A stretch of 64,000 nucleotides of DNA, taken from contig NC_057766.1 in assembly GCF_010389155.1 (NCBI RefSeq), positions 44,278,463-44,342,462 on the forward strand. The letters run 5' to 3'. The translations under genes and the position numbers were made by a program. Numbering within the stretch: position 1 is the stretch's first letter; each line of letters opens with the position of its first letter. The stretch comes from Erigeron canadensis (Eukaryota; Streptophyta; Magnoliopsida; Asterales; Asteraceae). This document shows positions 49,782 to 61,799 of this stretch, in pieces. Under the pieces are notes generated by a model that was not told where the DNA came from, did not search any database, and worked only from the letters and a program-made list of their open reading frames with translations.

Positions 49782-50360
49782 AAAGGTCACAAACTTACAT
49801 GATTACATACATGTGCTTATCTTTAAGAGCCCATTAAGAAAAAATGATTACAAAGTTTTATAGAATAGAATATATACCTAGATTACCATTTGTCTTACTC
49901 TTACATTGATATTTTCCAATGACTTATTGGTTAATAAGCCGATATGTATGGATAATGTGGTACATATTTGATATAGAGAATTTATTTATATTCTATAATA
50001 TTCACGCTAGCTAACTCATTTAAATTATAAAATTTAAAAGGTTAATAAAGTGATGTATATCTATATATATATAACATATTTTTTCATTTTGTCTTATATT
50101 GATTGTCGTAGTACTAGAATAAGTAATAGTTAAATTACTAAAAGGTAGTAAATTTCGATTAAGTAGTTTTTTTTATGGAATTTATTGATTTTTCATTTGT
50201 ACGTGGGAAAAAGGCTTTGATTTGAAAGTTTGCTTTAGGCGCGCACTCTAGCAGTTCGTGTCACCTCTGTCCTCTGCCCAGAAATTAGTTTATGCACGGC
50301 TGCTAACTTTTTTTTGGCGTATCTGTTATTATATTTAGAGTGTGTAGTATGTTAACAATT
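49782..50360. other. AT-rich intergenic DNA
   Basis: No gene or clear element is visible. The right edge is the 5' flank of the tRNA-Gln gene, with CAA motifs (GTTAACAATT) just upstream, as is common for plant tRNA genes. Confidence 0.4.
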
Positions 50361-50432
50361 GGTTCTATGGTCTAGCGGTTAGGACATTGGACTCTGAATC
50401 CAGTAACCCGAGTTCAATTCTCGGTAGAACCT
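50361..50432 (+). tRNA. tRNA-Gln (anticodon CTG)
   Basis: The acceptor stem GGTTCTA pairs with TAGAACC, and T is the discriminator base. The D arm has TCTAGCGGTTAGGA (A box). The anticodon stem-loop TTGGA-CTCTGAA-TCCAG has CTG at 50394-50396. The T arm CCGAG-TTCAATT-CTCGG carries the B box. A TTTTT run directly after it serves as the pol III terminator. No intron is present. It reads CAG codons in cytosolic translation. Confidence 0.95.
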
Positions 50433-51309
50433 TTTTATTTTATCTTTCTTTTTCTCCAATTATTATATAATACAATTGAAAACATTTACTTAGCAGTCTA
50501 TGCGTATGAAACTACTTCTTTTTTCTTCTTCCTAAGATTGATACTTAGTTACCTTTAAGGTTGATATATCTAGTACAGTATTCAACAAAGTTTATATTTA
50601 TTATTATCCCTCTTAAAAGTTTGTATAAACATGATAATGATTTTTACAAGTATAATATGATCAAACTTAATAAAGTGGTTTAGTTATTAGGCGTCATGCC
50701 GTTCCAAAAACAAAACAAAAAAAGTGATTAGGCGTCATGTTTTCTCATAAGTTTGAAAACTCCTAAAATAAACATCCCGGGGATGACCCAAGAAAATGAA
50801 CGAAAACAGTCGCTAGATACGCCAATGTAGACAGAATATACGTGTTAATAAGACGTGTCATCGCTGACTAACCTGAATAGAAAAACTCTCTGTGCAGCGC
50901 CTACCGTATATTCTTCATGTCCTAATAATCAATTTTACAATCTATATCTTAAGCAATATGATACAACATTGACATTAAGGTAATCATAAATTCTGAAACC
51001 CATATAATTGACTAATTGTACAACAGACTACATCTACAACTGTAAACACTAGATCTGGATTTTGCATGCTGGAAAACAACATGAATTAGTCACTGCCACC
51101 CACCACACAATAATGCATGGTTATCAACCACATAAATAACTAAAAACTAATCTATGGTCTCTCACATACACTAGATTTTGTGAAGCATTACCTTTGAATG
51201 AACATTGAACTCAGCTCTTCAGTTAATAACTAAAGAACTGAATTTTATTTAACAGGTCAAAAAAAAAAGGTTCTGCAGCTGATAACATGTATTCCTATAG
51301 AATCAAGCG
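50433..51309. other. Intergenic DNA between tRNA-Gln and DMS3
   Basis: No gene is seen. The right end should hold the 3' untranslated region of DMS3 (minus strand). Confidence 0.4.
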
Positions 51310-54300
51310 TCATCTAGGAGTCACACGCCTTGGGGTTGCTTGCATTGGGTACTGCATAATACAATTAAAACAAAAGGTCATCAACCGTTCAAAAAAATCA
51401 CTGATATTTAGGGAAAGATATTTATTTTATCTGATATTTGATCAAAGGGCATAGAATAAAAATAAGTTATATACGAATAACTGAAGATCCTGAATTTGGT
51501 GGTTTACCTGTATGGCATATGGCGAGCTTTGAGCCATGAACCTGACAAACTCCTGCTTCTTTACTTCAAATGTGTACTTTACATGAGTTAAAATCTCTTC
51601 TTCTCTTTGCAGTTCTTCCGCTGTTGTTTCCTTTTTCCATTTCAACTCCTTCATTTGCTTTACAATTTCAACCAAGTTCTCAGGTAGATAAGAGCTTATT
51701 GCAAATCTAACATTCATCTCATTCCTAGATAAGATAAATAAAAGATAAAAGTTATTTATATCTTAAACACTATTTAGAGGGTACTAAAGTGTATTAGTCT
51801 AATCCATATATATGGCTGCTACTGTAACCAAAATTAACATATTCAATAAACAATATTCTTATTACTCGGTTTGATTGAATGTAAGAAATGAAATTTCTTT
51901 TTCCAGGTTTCACTGTCATGGCACTATTCTAATACAACTTTCAATAAAGTACGGAAAAATGATAACAATGATCCTTTAGGGTTAAGGTTAAAAACTACAT
52001 TTGTTGCTTTTGTCATTAATAAGTTACTAATATTAAGATTTAAGATAAACTATCCACTAACACCAACAACTTCCAAATTCGTCTCTCACACGACCAATGA
52101 AAAAGTGAAAAATGCTGATGTTAGAGAGAAAATAGAATTTTGTTGGTAATTATGCTTGAGCATTAGTTGTCAACCATTGCCTAAGGGTTATTGTTTGCAA
52201 AATTCTAAACCATGTAAAGTGATGTGATGAGAAACAGATAATGCAGTTGCTAGTTCAATATGCTTGTCAGACAAAACCATACTTTGCATCTTATTTACAT
52301 GATATTTGAATACCTAACAAAATTAACCCTTTATGTGCTGCTGAGGCAAATTATAAGAGAAGGTGTTAAGATTTCCGGGGAGAAAAAAAAAACAAGCATT
52401 TCAAAAAAGTTGTCAAACATATAATTTCATACCGGGTGCCGAAAACAAACACACCGTTGTCCCTTATTATCCCGCCATCCAGTGATACAGCTCCATCGGA
52501 TAAAAAAGGCAGGGCCTGCAGCATGTGCGCTCTCGTTCTGTAAACTTGCAACCTCGAGAAGAGATTATAGAAAAGAGTCTCTCTAAGCCCATGTCCATCA
52601 TTTGTGAGAGAGAGTGAATGTGCACTATCAAGATGAATCATATTCACAGCAAACCCAAGAAACCCATTTGGAGATTCACCATTAGTTAATTTTGGTTTTA
52701 AAAGAGCAAGCCTCCTTTGTGGGTCATCAGGCATAAACTCACCAACATATGGTCTAAAAAGCAGAAAAAGAAGCAAATCAATCAAAAGATATATATCAAG
52801 GATGTTCTTAACTGCAGAAAAGATAGAATAGAACATAAGAAGCACAAACCTCAAATTTTCAAGGCAGATCACATTAAATCGTTGGTTCATGGTCCTGCCT
52901 AGTGAAGCCCCAATCCCATGAAGCCCAGAGCTTCGACTGACAAAGCCTTCTGTATCATAAGTTTCCAAAACTTCAACCCCTTTATATGTCAAGCAAACTA
53001 ATGCCAGCATAGTATCTAACCCAAGGTACTCGGATAGAAGCCTGGTCCCCATAGAAGTTCAAAACCATTAGCATTGAAATGATTTCATTTAAGCTGAGCA
53101 AAAATGCTAATCAGTGTCACAGTTACTTTTGAGAAATCACATCCAAACACACCTTAAGAACCTTATGGACCAAGATACAGAAAACTATATAACAAGTCCC
53201 ATGCTATTATAGTATCATTATGTTTGTTTACCTGCCTGTAAACGAAACTTGAAGGTTTATGCTACTTTACTTGGGCTGGTTAATGTTCATAATTTAAAGA
53301 TGGCTGAGGCTGACTTTAGGCAGCCATGTGCAAGAAGTACGTATATGTTGTGTTACACATAGATTGCACACAAGTTTCCAAATAACAGCATACAGGAGGA
53401 ATGTTAGTGGCAAAAGGTGCGGTATTAGAGCTGGCAATTTCCGACACGGACCTGTTAGCACGACACGACACGACCTGGTTTTTTCGTGTTTCGTGTCTTA
53501 ACAGGTCCGGACCTATTAAGACACGAATAGTTATCATGTCTTAACAGGTCCGGACCTATTAAGACACGATATGACACGATATGACACGATAAGACACGAT
53601 AAGACAAGTAGTATATATATGGACATGTTAAAGACACGTTAAAGACCTGTTAAAGACACGTTAAAGACATGTTAAAGACACGTTAAGGACACGTTAAGAC
53701 ACGATAAGATACGTTATCAGGTCCCTTAACAGGTCCCTTATCGTGTAACTTTTAACAAGTCTCTTAACAGGTCTCATAACAGGTCCCTTATCGTGTAACC
53801 TGTTAAAAATCGTGTCGTGTTCGTGTTTGGAAAAACTGACACGATTAGCTATCGTGTCGTGTTCGTGTTTAACCCTATCGTGTTCATGTCTTATCGTGTT
53901 CGTGTCTTATCGTGTCGTATCGGACATGATATGCCAGCTCTATGTGGTATGAAGCAATAACCTGCTAAGGCTGTCATCATTAACTTTCCCAAGAGAGGCA
54001 ACAACGCCGAGAACATCCTTAGTAGAATAAGGATCGGCGGACGATTGCAGTTGGCATATAAGGGCAGCAGCCGATTGTTGATGGTGCTGCATGATGAGGT
54101 CAGTTGGTTTGTGGGAGTCTTGAATCATGGGTGTGGTCGATGAACCAAGAATATCTAATAATAATAATAAGAGAAAGAATATTGAGAAGGGGGAAAAAGG
54201 CTTGTTGTATATACTCTACAATATAATAAGTAGGGTATGGTACCTTGCACATCTGTAATCTGGTCGTCTAAGGTGTGAATACAAGAGTTGAGATGTTTGA

Positions 54301-55090
54301 TGTTATGTTCACGATGTTTAATATTTTGTCCTAGAAAAAGCAGTTCATCCTCAAGCTTCTGCAGATGGAGTTTTTTTTTAAGCGAGGCAGTGACCTAATA
54401 ATAATAATAATATTGTAAAGATGAATGAATGAATAACAAACCTTTGAAGAAATAACTAGTGACTGAGCCTGAGAGAGTGCTCCTCCTCCGTCGACAACGG
54501 CAGGTACAGAAGATGAAGAAGGATTAATAATTGGGGATGGGGGGATTTGTACATTTAACAGCCTTGCCTGCTGCAGTGGCATCTGAAAACCATCTCCTCA
54601 ATCAGTCAGTATGGAATAATGAATAAATTATTAACAATTCATCATGACCGAAATTCAATGGCATGATTCCAAACGAAAACATGCATCCATGGGATGTGTT
54701 TATTACTTTTCTAATTCTAATTACTAATTACAATGTTAGGAAGCCATTCAATCTCTCACCCTTTTTTTTTGTCAGAGAAAAAAAAAATACTTACTACTAT
54801 TAAGGTAGTAGTAGTAGTTGATAATTGGTATTTCGCCCCCAATATACAAAAAAATAATAATAATAATAATTGAATTGGTATGGTAGGTATTCTAGTGGAG
54901 TGTAATTTCATAAATAGATAAAACAAGCAAGGAGGAAGGAAGCGATGATTATGATTCAAATAAAACTGTTATTAAATATATATTTATATAGAAAAAACAA
55001 AAAACCCGATTGATAAGAAACCAACAAAAAAAAGGAAGGATGAACAAGAATCACAAACACCTGTTGATGATGTTGATTGGGTGAAAACAT
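51310..55090 (-). CDS. DMS3: DMS3, SMC-hinge protein of RNA-directed DNA methylation
   Basis: Eight minus-strand exons, 55090-55061, 54582-54442, 54394-54244, 54154-53962, 53041-52850, 52753-52433, 51724-51508 and 51351-51310, all with GT-AG joins, encode 428 residues, near the roughly 420 of the Arabidopsis protein. DMS3 is part of the DDR complex (DRD1-DMS3-RDM1) that recruits RNA polymerase V to chromatin. A Gln/His start ([10 protein letters not shown]) precedes a coiled coil at about 58-107 ([20 protein letters not shown]). The SMC hinge-like core follows with [71 protein letters not shown] and [16 protein letters not shown], then a basic helix ([11 protein letters not shown]) and [16 protein letters not shown]. 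It has no ATPase heads, as expected. Intron 4 (53042-53961) carries a hAT-type MITE. The gene looks intact. Confidence 0.94.
53426..53942. mobile_element. hAT-type MITE in a DMS3 intron
   Basis: Ends are TAGAGCTGGCAAT and ATGCCAGCTCTA, which are inverted repeats. TGCGGTAT (53418-53425) and TGTGGTAT (53943-53950) flank it as an 8-bp target duplication with one change. The interior is packed with degenerate tandem motifs such as ACACGTTAAAGAC, GACACGATAT and the palindrome GGTCCGGACC. Related pieces lie at 31.1 and 33.7 kb. Confidence 0.85.
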
Positions 55091-55380
55091 TGTTGGTTGG
55101 AGACGAATCAATGAATCTCTAAATTTTACTTTTGTTTATGAATAATCCCAACCAACACACACACCCTCCCCCCTCCCTCACTCTACTCACTGTTGTTTTT
55201 CTAATTCAGACCTGATCGTCTATCGGTGGTTAAATTTGAAGGTAATACAGTAAAAACTAAAATTAAAACACTGGTGGGGGTTGAATCAAAGAACTAAAAA
55301 GGGTTTGATACGATGAAATGAAAAAAGAGGATAGGGAATCCTTACGACACAATTAAAACACTTCTCATATCTAGTTAATA

Positions 55381-55634
55381 CTCCTCGTCCCATATTAAAT
55401 GTATAATTTTGATATGTCAAGTCTTTTTGTTTTAAATTTTGACCGCAAAAATAATTGTCTATATCATATAACAGTTCGTATAAAATATATGGACGGATTG
55501 AGTTTTCAATGTACTTTTAATTGAAATAACTTTTGTCAAATATTATATAATACAAAAAAAGATATTTATGGTCAAAGTTGCAAGCAGAAGACTTGACAAG
55601 TCAAAATTGGACATTTAATATGAGACAGAGGGAG
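55381..55634. mobile_element. Stowaway-like MITE
   Basis: The left arm CTCCTCGTCCCATATTAAAT, with AATTTTGATATGTCAAGTC further in, is mirrored at the right by GACTTGACAAGTCAAAATT and ACATTTAATATGAGACAGAG, then GGAG. The arms are about 65 bp long. TA flanks both sides. This is the typical plant Tc1/mariner MITE layout. Confidence 0.8.
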
Positions 55635-56096
55635 TATTTTTTTGAAAATATATTAATTAAAGCTAAAAAAATTGAAATTTAAGTATATTAAATTTTTATG
55701 ACCAATAACATAATTTAATCAATACGAAAATTAAAGAAAGAAACATATGAAAATTACTGCATAAATATTGATTCCAGTTTATTTTTATTTTTTTTCCAAC
55801 TTTAGTTAAATAAAAAATTTGCAGTTTGTTATATCTAAACTTATGACAAACACAAACAACGATTTTAGACTAAACGATTTAGAGTTAAGCTCAACAAAAA
55901 GAGAAACAAAAGGTGTAGAGTTTATAATTTGAAAAATACATACCAATATATCAACAAGGACCATATCGAATGTTTTGATTTTCTTCGAGTATGTGTTGGC
56001 TTAAAATCTTCAAGGTGAACTAATGTGGTCTTATTTTTTGTTGTTCAAGAAAAAGCCATAATGAACCTATAATGAACAACTAACTAAATTAAAAAA

Positions 56097-56100
<4 letters not shown>

Positions 56101-56139
<39 letters not shown>

Positions 56140-56140
56140 T
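56101..56140. repeat. (AAT)n microsatellite
   Basis: About 13 perfect AAT units occur in intergenic DNA between DMS3 and the starch synthase-like gene. Confidence 0.85.
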
Positions 56141-56797
56141 TAAGTTCATAATATATTGAATTTCATAAAAGTGATTGATGTTTAATAATTAAAAACATGT
56201 TACTTGGCATAGGAGGAGGTCGAACCTTTTGGTAGTTGTTTTTTTTTTGTTTGGTCGTAGGTTTTTTTTTTTTTATAATATGTGAGGGTTTTTTCCTAAG
56301 TTGTATATATATAGATATAATATAATATAATTTTTGGAAGACTTTTAAGGATAAAAAGATTGTTTTAATAATAATAAGGTCGGTCTTTAGATTTAATAAT
56401 TAAAAAATATTTAAAAAATAGAGAATTAATTAGGAGAGAGCTTTAGGCTAAAGGAAGGAGATTAGGGTGTCAAGTGTACTCCCAACCTCCTCCTTTAGTT
56501 ATATTATAAATATCAAAGAATGGAATCGAGAATGGACAAGTAGGATTTTTTTTCAAATGATATTATATATGTTAATATCGATTGCTAATTAAATTTTTGT
56601 ATTTCTTTTATATTTATTTTTTATTTGTATCAAACGACATAATCTGTTTTATTTTTTTAAAATATATTCATTTTTTTTCTCGTTATTGTTATTTTTATTT
56701 TTATTTTTTGTGATTCTATCTCATCAAACAGTCTTTTACAAGTTGTTGGTAAAAGTATAGAAGTGAAAAAATATACCGACAAGTATTAACCAAAGGA

Positions 56798-57135
56798 GTC
56801 CATGAGGTTTAACTCAATAGTTGAAAAACCATCTTTCTTTGTATGAGGTATTGTGTTCAAGCCTTAGGGGTACATAGGAATTAAGTCTCTTTATGAGGAC
56901 TTGACTTGGGTATACCCAGATTCAAGCTAGTCTGAGGGGTCAGGGTTTACTCATATTAATCGTCGTGCATTTGGGCGGATTAGGAGGGGTTTTTCCCCAT
57001 CGGGTATTTTAAATAGACATTTCTATTTCGAGAGAGCTTTGTAATGTGGACCCGGTTAAAATAACTTATGCTAAACTTCCCGCTGTTGAATCGCGACACG
57101 AAGCGAAATTCACCTTAAAAAAAAAAAAAAAAAAA
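56798..57135 (+). mobile_element. SINE with poly-A tail and perfect 17-bp target duplication
   Basis: The element ends in about 20 A and is flanked by identical copies of AAGTATTAACCAAAGGA (56781-56797 and 57136-57152). The head has weak pol III box likeness (AACTCAATAGTTGAA and GGTATTGTGTTCAAGCC). The body contains GTATACCCAGATTCAAGCTA and ends GCGAAATTCACCTT before the A run. A 338-bp non-coding retroposon with a perfect long duplication indicates a recent L1-machinery insertion. Confidence 0.85.
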
Positions 57136-57660
57136 AAGTATTAACCAAAGGATATAATTTTTCATTTTAGCGGCGAAAAAGCCCGTAACTTCGTCCGAAT
57201 TGAAATTATTCAATGACCCAAGAAAAATTGGTAGTTGGCCCAATCGTCGACCTCGAAGTAAACTTTACCGGCCTCGTCTACTTTTTCCTTAAAAACAAGA
57301 AATTACATAGTTGTATTTAATTAGATACATTAAATAGTGATAAATTTAGCATAAAATTCATGGATGGCTTTTAATATGGAATTTAGAAACTTACTTTAAG
57401 CATTTTCCTTTAAAAAAGAAGTAGTTGGGCTGTTTTTCTTGAGGTTGACGTTTAGGACGAACAGACATTGTAACTTTAACAACTTGCGTGCTACATACTA
57501 GAGTACTGCAGATTCGATCACTATATATATTAATTAAGAGCAAATTAGCGTTAAGAAATTAAAGTAGTAGTACGTACCTCAATATACTTGTTATATTTGA
57601 TTATTGAGTAAACAAGTTAAGTAGCAACGTTGCTTGCATTAGAATTAAATCTGGATTCCT

Positions 57661-57668
57661 TATATATA
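57661..57668 (+). promoter_or_regulatory. Possible TATA box of the starch synthase-like gene
   Basis: TATATATA lies about 70 bases upstream of the start codon at 57739. That would allow a leader of about 40 bases. AT-rich context lowers the weight of this call. Confidence 0.35.
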
Positions 57669-57738
57669 ACTACTAGCTAGTTTACATGCGTAGTTCTTAT
57701 TATTTTAGTTAATTCACTAGCTACGTACTCGATCGATC

Positions 57739-60700
57739 ATGAAGAGTAGTAGTAACTATTACTGTATGCAGCAGCAGGTATCAGCATATGATCCTATAAT
57801 TAGAAGTTTCACTACTTCCAAACCAAACCCACAAAACAACAACTTGTTTTTGGTTGGTTTTGGCCGCACTACTACAACTACTACTGCTAGGAGGCAAAAA
57901 TTGCGGCATAACGATAATAATAACAGTAGAAAGATGATGAATAAGCAGTTAGTAGTTATAAGCCGTGGTGTTAACAACAACTCTCAAGGAGGCTACACTA
58001 GTAGTAGTACTCCTCCTCCTCCTGATGAAGAAGAAGAAGAAGAATGTAGTATGTTATTGATGGGTGGTGTTCCTTACAAACAAATTAGTAAGTGCTTCTT
58101 CAATCTGATCCTAATTCATTCATCACGTATTATATATATTCCTCGATCATTCTGCACTAGCACCTGCAGCTAGCCCACTACGGAAAATCATAAATCCTCC
58201 TGAACAAATAGTATAGTCTACTAATCCTCCTAAAACATTAAGAATGTGACATGTGGTATCCACTAATTCCCTTTCCTAATCTGATCGTCATACAGTAGCT
58301 GATCATGATCACCACCAAGAAGAGGAGGAATTAGCTGCAGGTGTAGTGGATGATAATGGAGGAGTGATATACTATAACATAGTGTTGGTTACTTCTGAAG
58401 CATCACCATACTCAAAGACAGGAGATGTTTGTGGTTCCTTGCCCATTGCACTTGCAGCACGTGGACACCGTGTCATGGTTGTCTCACCTAGATATACTTT
58501 GCTTTCATCTGCTGATGATGATTCTAATAAGTTTGCAGCCACCACCACCCATCTTGATTGCCCAACTAAGGTTTACTGCTCTGGCGGGGTCCACGAGATT
58601 GATTTCTTTCATGAGTACAGGGAAGGTGTTGATTGGGTATGAAATCATCAATCAAATCCATCCCATCTACCTAGCTAGCTTATTATATATGTTGTTACTC
58701 AATATATATTACTATATATGTGTGTGCTCTTTTGAATTTAGGTGTTTGTGGACCACCCTTGCTATCATCGCCCTGGAAATCCATACGGTGATCATAGTGG
58801 TGCATTTGGCGATAACCAGGTACGTACATATATAAGCTAGCCTTAATTAATTAATCAACACACGTAGGCACGTACAATGACAGCTTTAATTAATTGATTT
58901 CTCCTCGATCCCCTAGCTAGCTTTTGTTTAATTATTATTGGTATGATTGATTGATTGATTAAGCAGTTTCGGTTCACCTTACTATGTCACGCCGCTTGTG
59001 AAGCTCCTTTAGTGCTCCCTTTGGGAGGGTTTACATATGGAGATAAATGCTTGTTCCTTGCTAACGATTGGCAAGCAGGCCTTGTGCCAGTGTACGCCTC
59101 CTCTCCTCATCATCATGCTTTCTTTCTTTTTGCTTTTTTATTATCTACATACATTATTATTGTACTTAATTTGCATTTTCCTTTAATTCCTCAAGGAAAC
59201 ATACATACATATATACGTTCCTTCTTCTTAGGCGGTGTTCTGAGATCATGTATAAGAATTGGAGTAGATTATGCATCTGTTATAATTACCAGCTAGTATT
59301 GCAAGAGATGTAATTGTGTACGTTTTGCTAGCTGCTGGTTTAAGATGCAACTTAATTTCGATGGTTTTGTTTCTGATGAGTAATTAATAATTACTCATAT
59401 AAAAAAATAATAATAACAACCAAAAAGGACATCATACATCATGATACAGTATCCAAATACTAGTATTTCAATCTAAAAAAATCAGATAATTATTACCCCA
59501 CTTCCAAAACACAAATCCAACACCCCCTAATTGAGAAGTTTGCATATTATTCCAGCATTGCTCACTAGCATCCTTTTTATTAGTTCCCTCCATTTTGATG
59601 AAGGCCTTCTTCGTAATTTCTAAGTTCAAAAGGACCTGGCTTTATTAATATATCCTGTGAACCTGACAATTTGCTCATTAAGTTCAATTTGATTCATTGT
59701 ACTCTATTAGACTTTTGGCAGCAAAGTATCGTCCACATGGAGTCTATAAGGATGCTCGGAGTATTGTTGTGATTCATAATATTACCCACCAAGTAAGAAA
59801 AACTCGTACAAAACAAGAAAAACTCGTATATATCTATAATTCTATATATAATAGACTAGTTTCTTTCTTCTTCTTAATTATTATGTACATACAAAAGGGA
59901 GTTGAGCCTGCAACAACTTACTGTAATTTGGGATTACCTATGGATTGGTATGGAGCTTTGGAATGGATATTTCCTACTTGGGCCAGGACACATGCTCTTG
60001 ACACTGGTCAGGCAGTTAATATTTTAAAAGGCGCACTTGTAACTGCTGATCGTATATTGACTGTTAGCCAGGTAACCTCCTTGATCCTGATCTTCACTTG
60101 GTTTAAAGTCGTGTACGTGGTTATCTTCATTCTACTTGGTACTTAATTAAGCATGATCATGATTTATGTTTTTATTTTTACTTTGCTTGTGAATTTGTTT
60201 CCATGATGTTTTATACATGCAGGGTTATTCATGGGAAATAACAACCCCAGAAGGTGGATATGGTCTAAATGAGCTACTGACTAGCCGAAAGTTTGTAGTG
60301 AATGGTATCTACTCGTACTATTTTTGTCAGTCTGGTATTATCGCTCATTGACTTTTAAATGATAATCACCATATATGCATGATTATGCAGGGATTACAAA
60401 TGGCATCGATGTTACCGAATGGGATCCGTCATCTGATAAGCACATCGCTTCTCATTACACTCTCAATGACCCTTCAGGAAAGGTGATAGATATATCATTG
60501 CAACTTGCTCCATCCATAAATAAATATTGCTCACTTAGAATGTAAAACTCTACTTGTGAATTGCAGATGGAGTGCAAGATTGCTCTGCAAAAGGAATTAG
60601 GTCTTCCAATTCGACCAGAATGCCCACTGGTAGATATCTCCATCCATCCATCCATGGCTTGCTATCTGTGAAACTACAACAACTTACCTGGCTTGTATGT

Positions 60701-61799
60701 TGCTATAATAACTACTGAGTGAAATCTCTTTTACTTGATAGGTAGGATTTATTGGGAGATTGGACTACCAAAAAGGTATCGATATCATACTCTCTGCCAC
60801 TCCAGCTCTGCTGCAAGATGATGTTCAATTTGTAAGCAGCTAAAAGCAACTTCTTTCAGAGTTCCAGTGATGGACGGACGGATAGAGATTGAGATTTTTT
60901 TTTTTCAGGTGATGCTTGGATCTGGGGAAAAACAGTATGAAGAGTGGATGAGAGCGACGGAAGCTGCTTTTAAAGATAAATTTCGAGGATGGGTCGGATT
61001 TGATGTTCCCATTTCTCACCAAATAACCGCTGGGTAAATCATGCTTTAATTAATGTATAATATATAACCCCACAAAGGTCATCATTCATTCTATGATAAA
61101 AACTTATCCGCTAACAACTTTGCAATTCGCAGCTGTGATATCCTATTAATGCCTTCAAGATATGAACCATGCGGACTAAACCAACTATATGCAATGAGAT
61201 ATGGAACTGTACCAGTTGTCCATGGAACTGGAGGACTTAGAGTGAGTGACATGTATGCACACATTCAGTTTTTTTATAGAGTTATTTGGAAAGTTAGTAA
61301 ACCCCTGCCCTTTTTTTATGTTTCAGGACACAGTGAAGACTTTCAATCCATTTGCTGAAGAAGGCAAAGGCGAAGGTACCGGGTACGTCTTTCTGCCATC
61401 ATATTTCTTTGTTGGAAACACTTTTGCAGAATTTCTGGAAAAAATGTGTTAATGATTGTATTGCTCTGCAATCTTTTACAGATGGGTGTTCTCACCTTTA
61501 ACAAGGGAATGCATGCTGGATGTAAGTTGAATCCGAACTCCATAACAATAATTATGCCATACTGAGTATCCAAGTTGTAATTCTACAAAAGGTATTACTT
61601 AAAACACTGAATGTTACTAAGAATGAGAGTGTTTCAGGCGCTGCGGGTAGCAATAAGGACATACATGGATCACAAGATCTCTTGGCATGGGTTGATGAGA
61701 AGAGGAATGGAGAGAGATTGTTCATGGGATAGCGCGGCAGTCCAGTATGAACAAGTATTCCAGTGGGCGTTTATGGACCCCCCTTATGCAAACAGCTGA
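57739..61799 (+). CDS. Starch synthase I-like protein with a broken KTGGL motif
   Basis: Fifteen exons join at GT-AG sites: 57739-58087, 58296-58636, 58742-58819, 58967-59091, 59711-59792, 59898-60071, 60223-60304, 60391-60482, 60567-60629, 60742-60831, 60909-61033, 61133-61241, 61327-61382, 61482-61521 and 61638-61799. The product is 655 residues, the usual SSI length. SSI extends short glucan chains from ADP-glucose in plastids. The N-terminus ([13 protein letters not shown], then Ser/Thr/Arg-rich) could be a transit peptide, with an acidic run near 96-102. The GT5 domain starts at about 144. Preserved are [64 protein letters not shown] and HGTGGLRDTV. Altered are K157-T-G-D-V-C-G where SSI has KTGGLGDVCG (three residues lost in frame) and NDWQ at Gln292 where SSI has NDWH. 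Catalysis is therefore doubtful. It could be a pseudoenzyme, a recently disabled paralogue, or a sequencing artefact. Confidence 0.88.
58190..58305. mobile_element. Partial MITE in intron 1 of the starch synthase-like gene
   Basis: AATCCTCCTAAAACATTAAG, GTGACATGTGGTATCCACTA and AATTCCC share the order and wording of the MITEs at 6304-6477 and 7950-8122. It appears truncated at one side. Confidence 0.45.
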
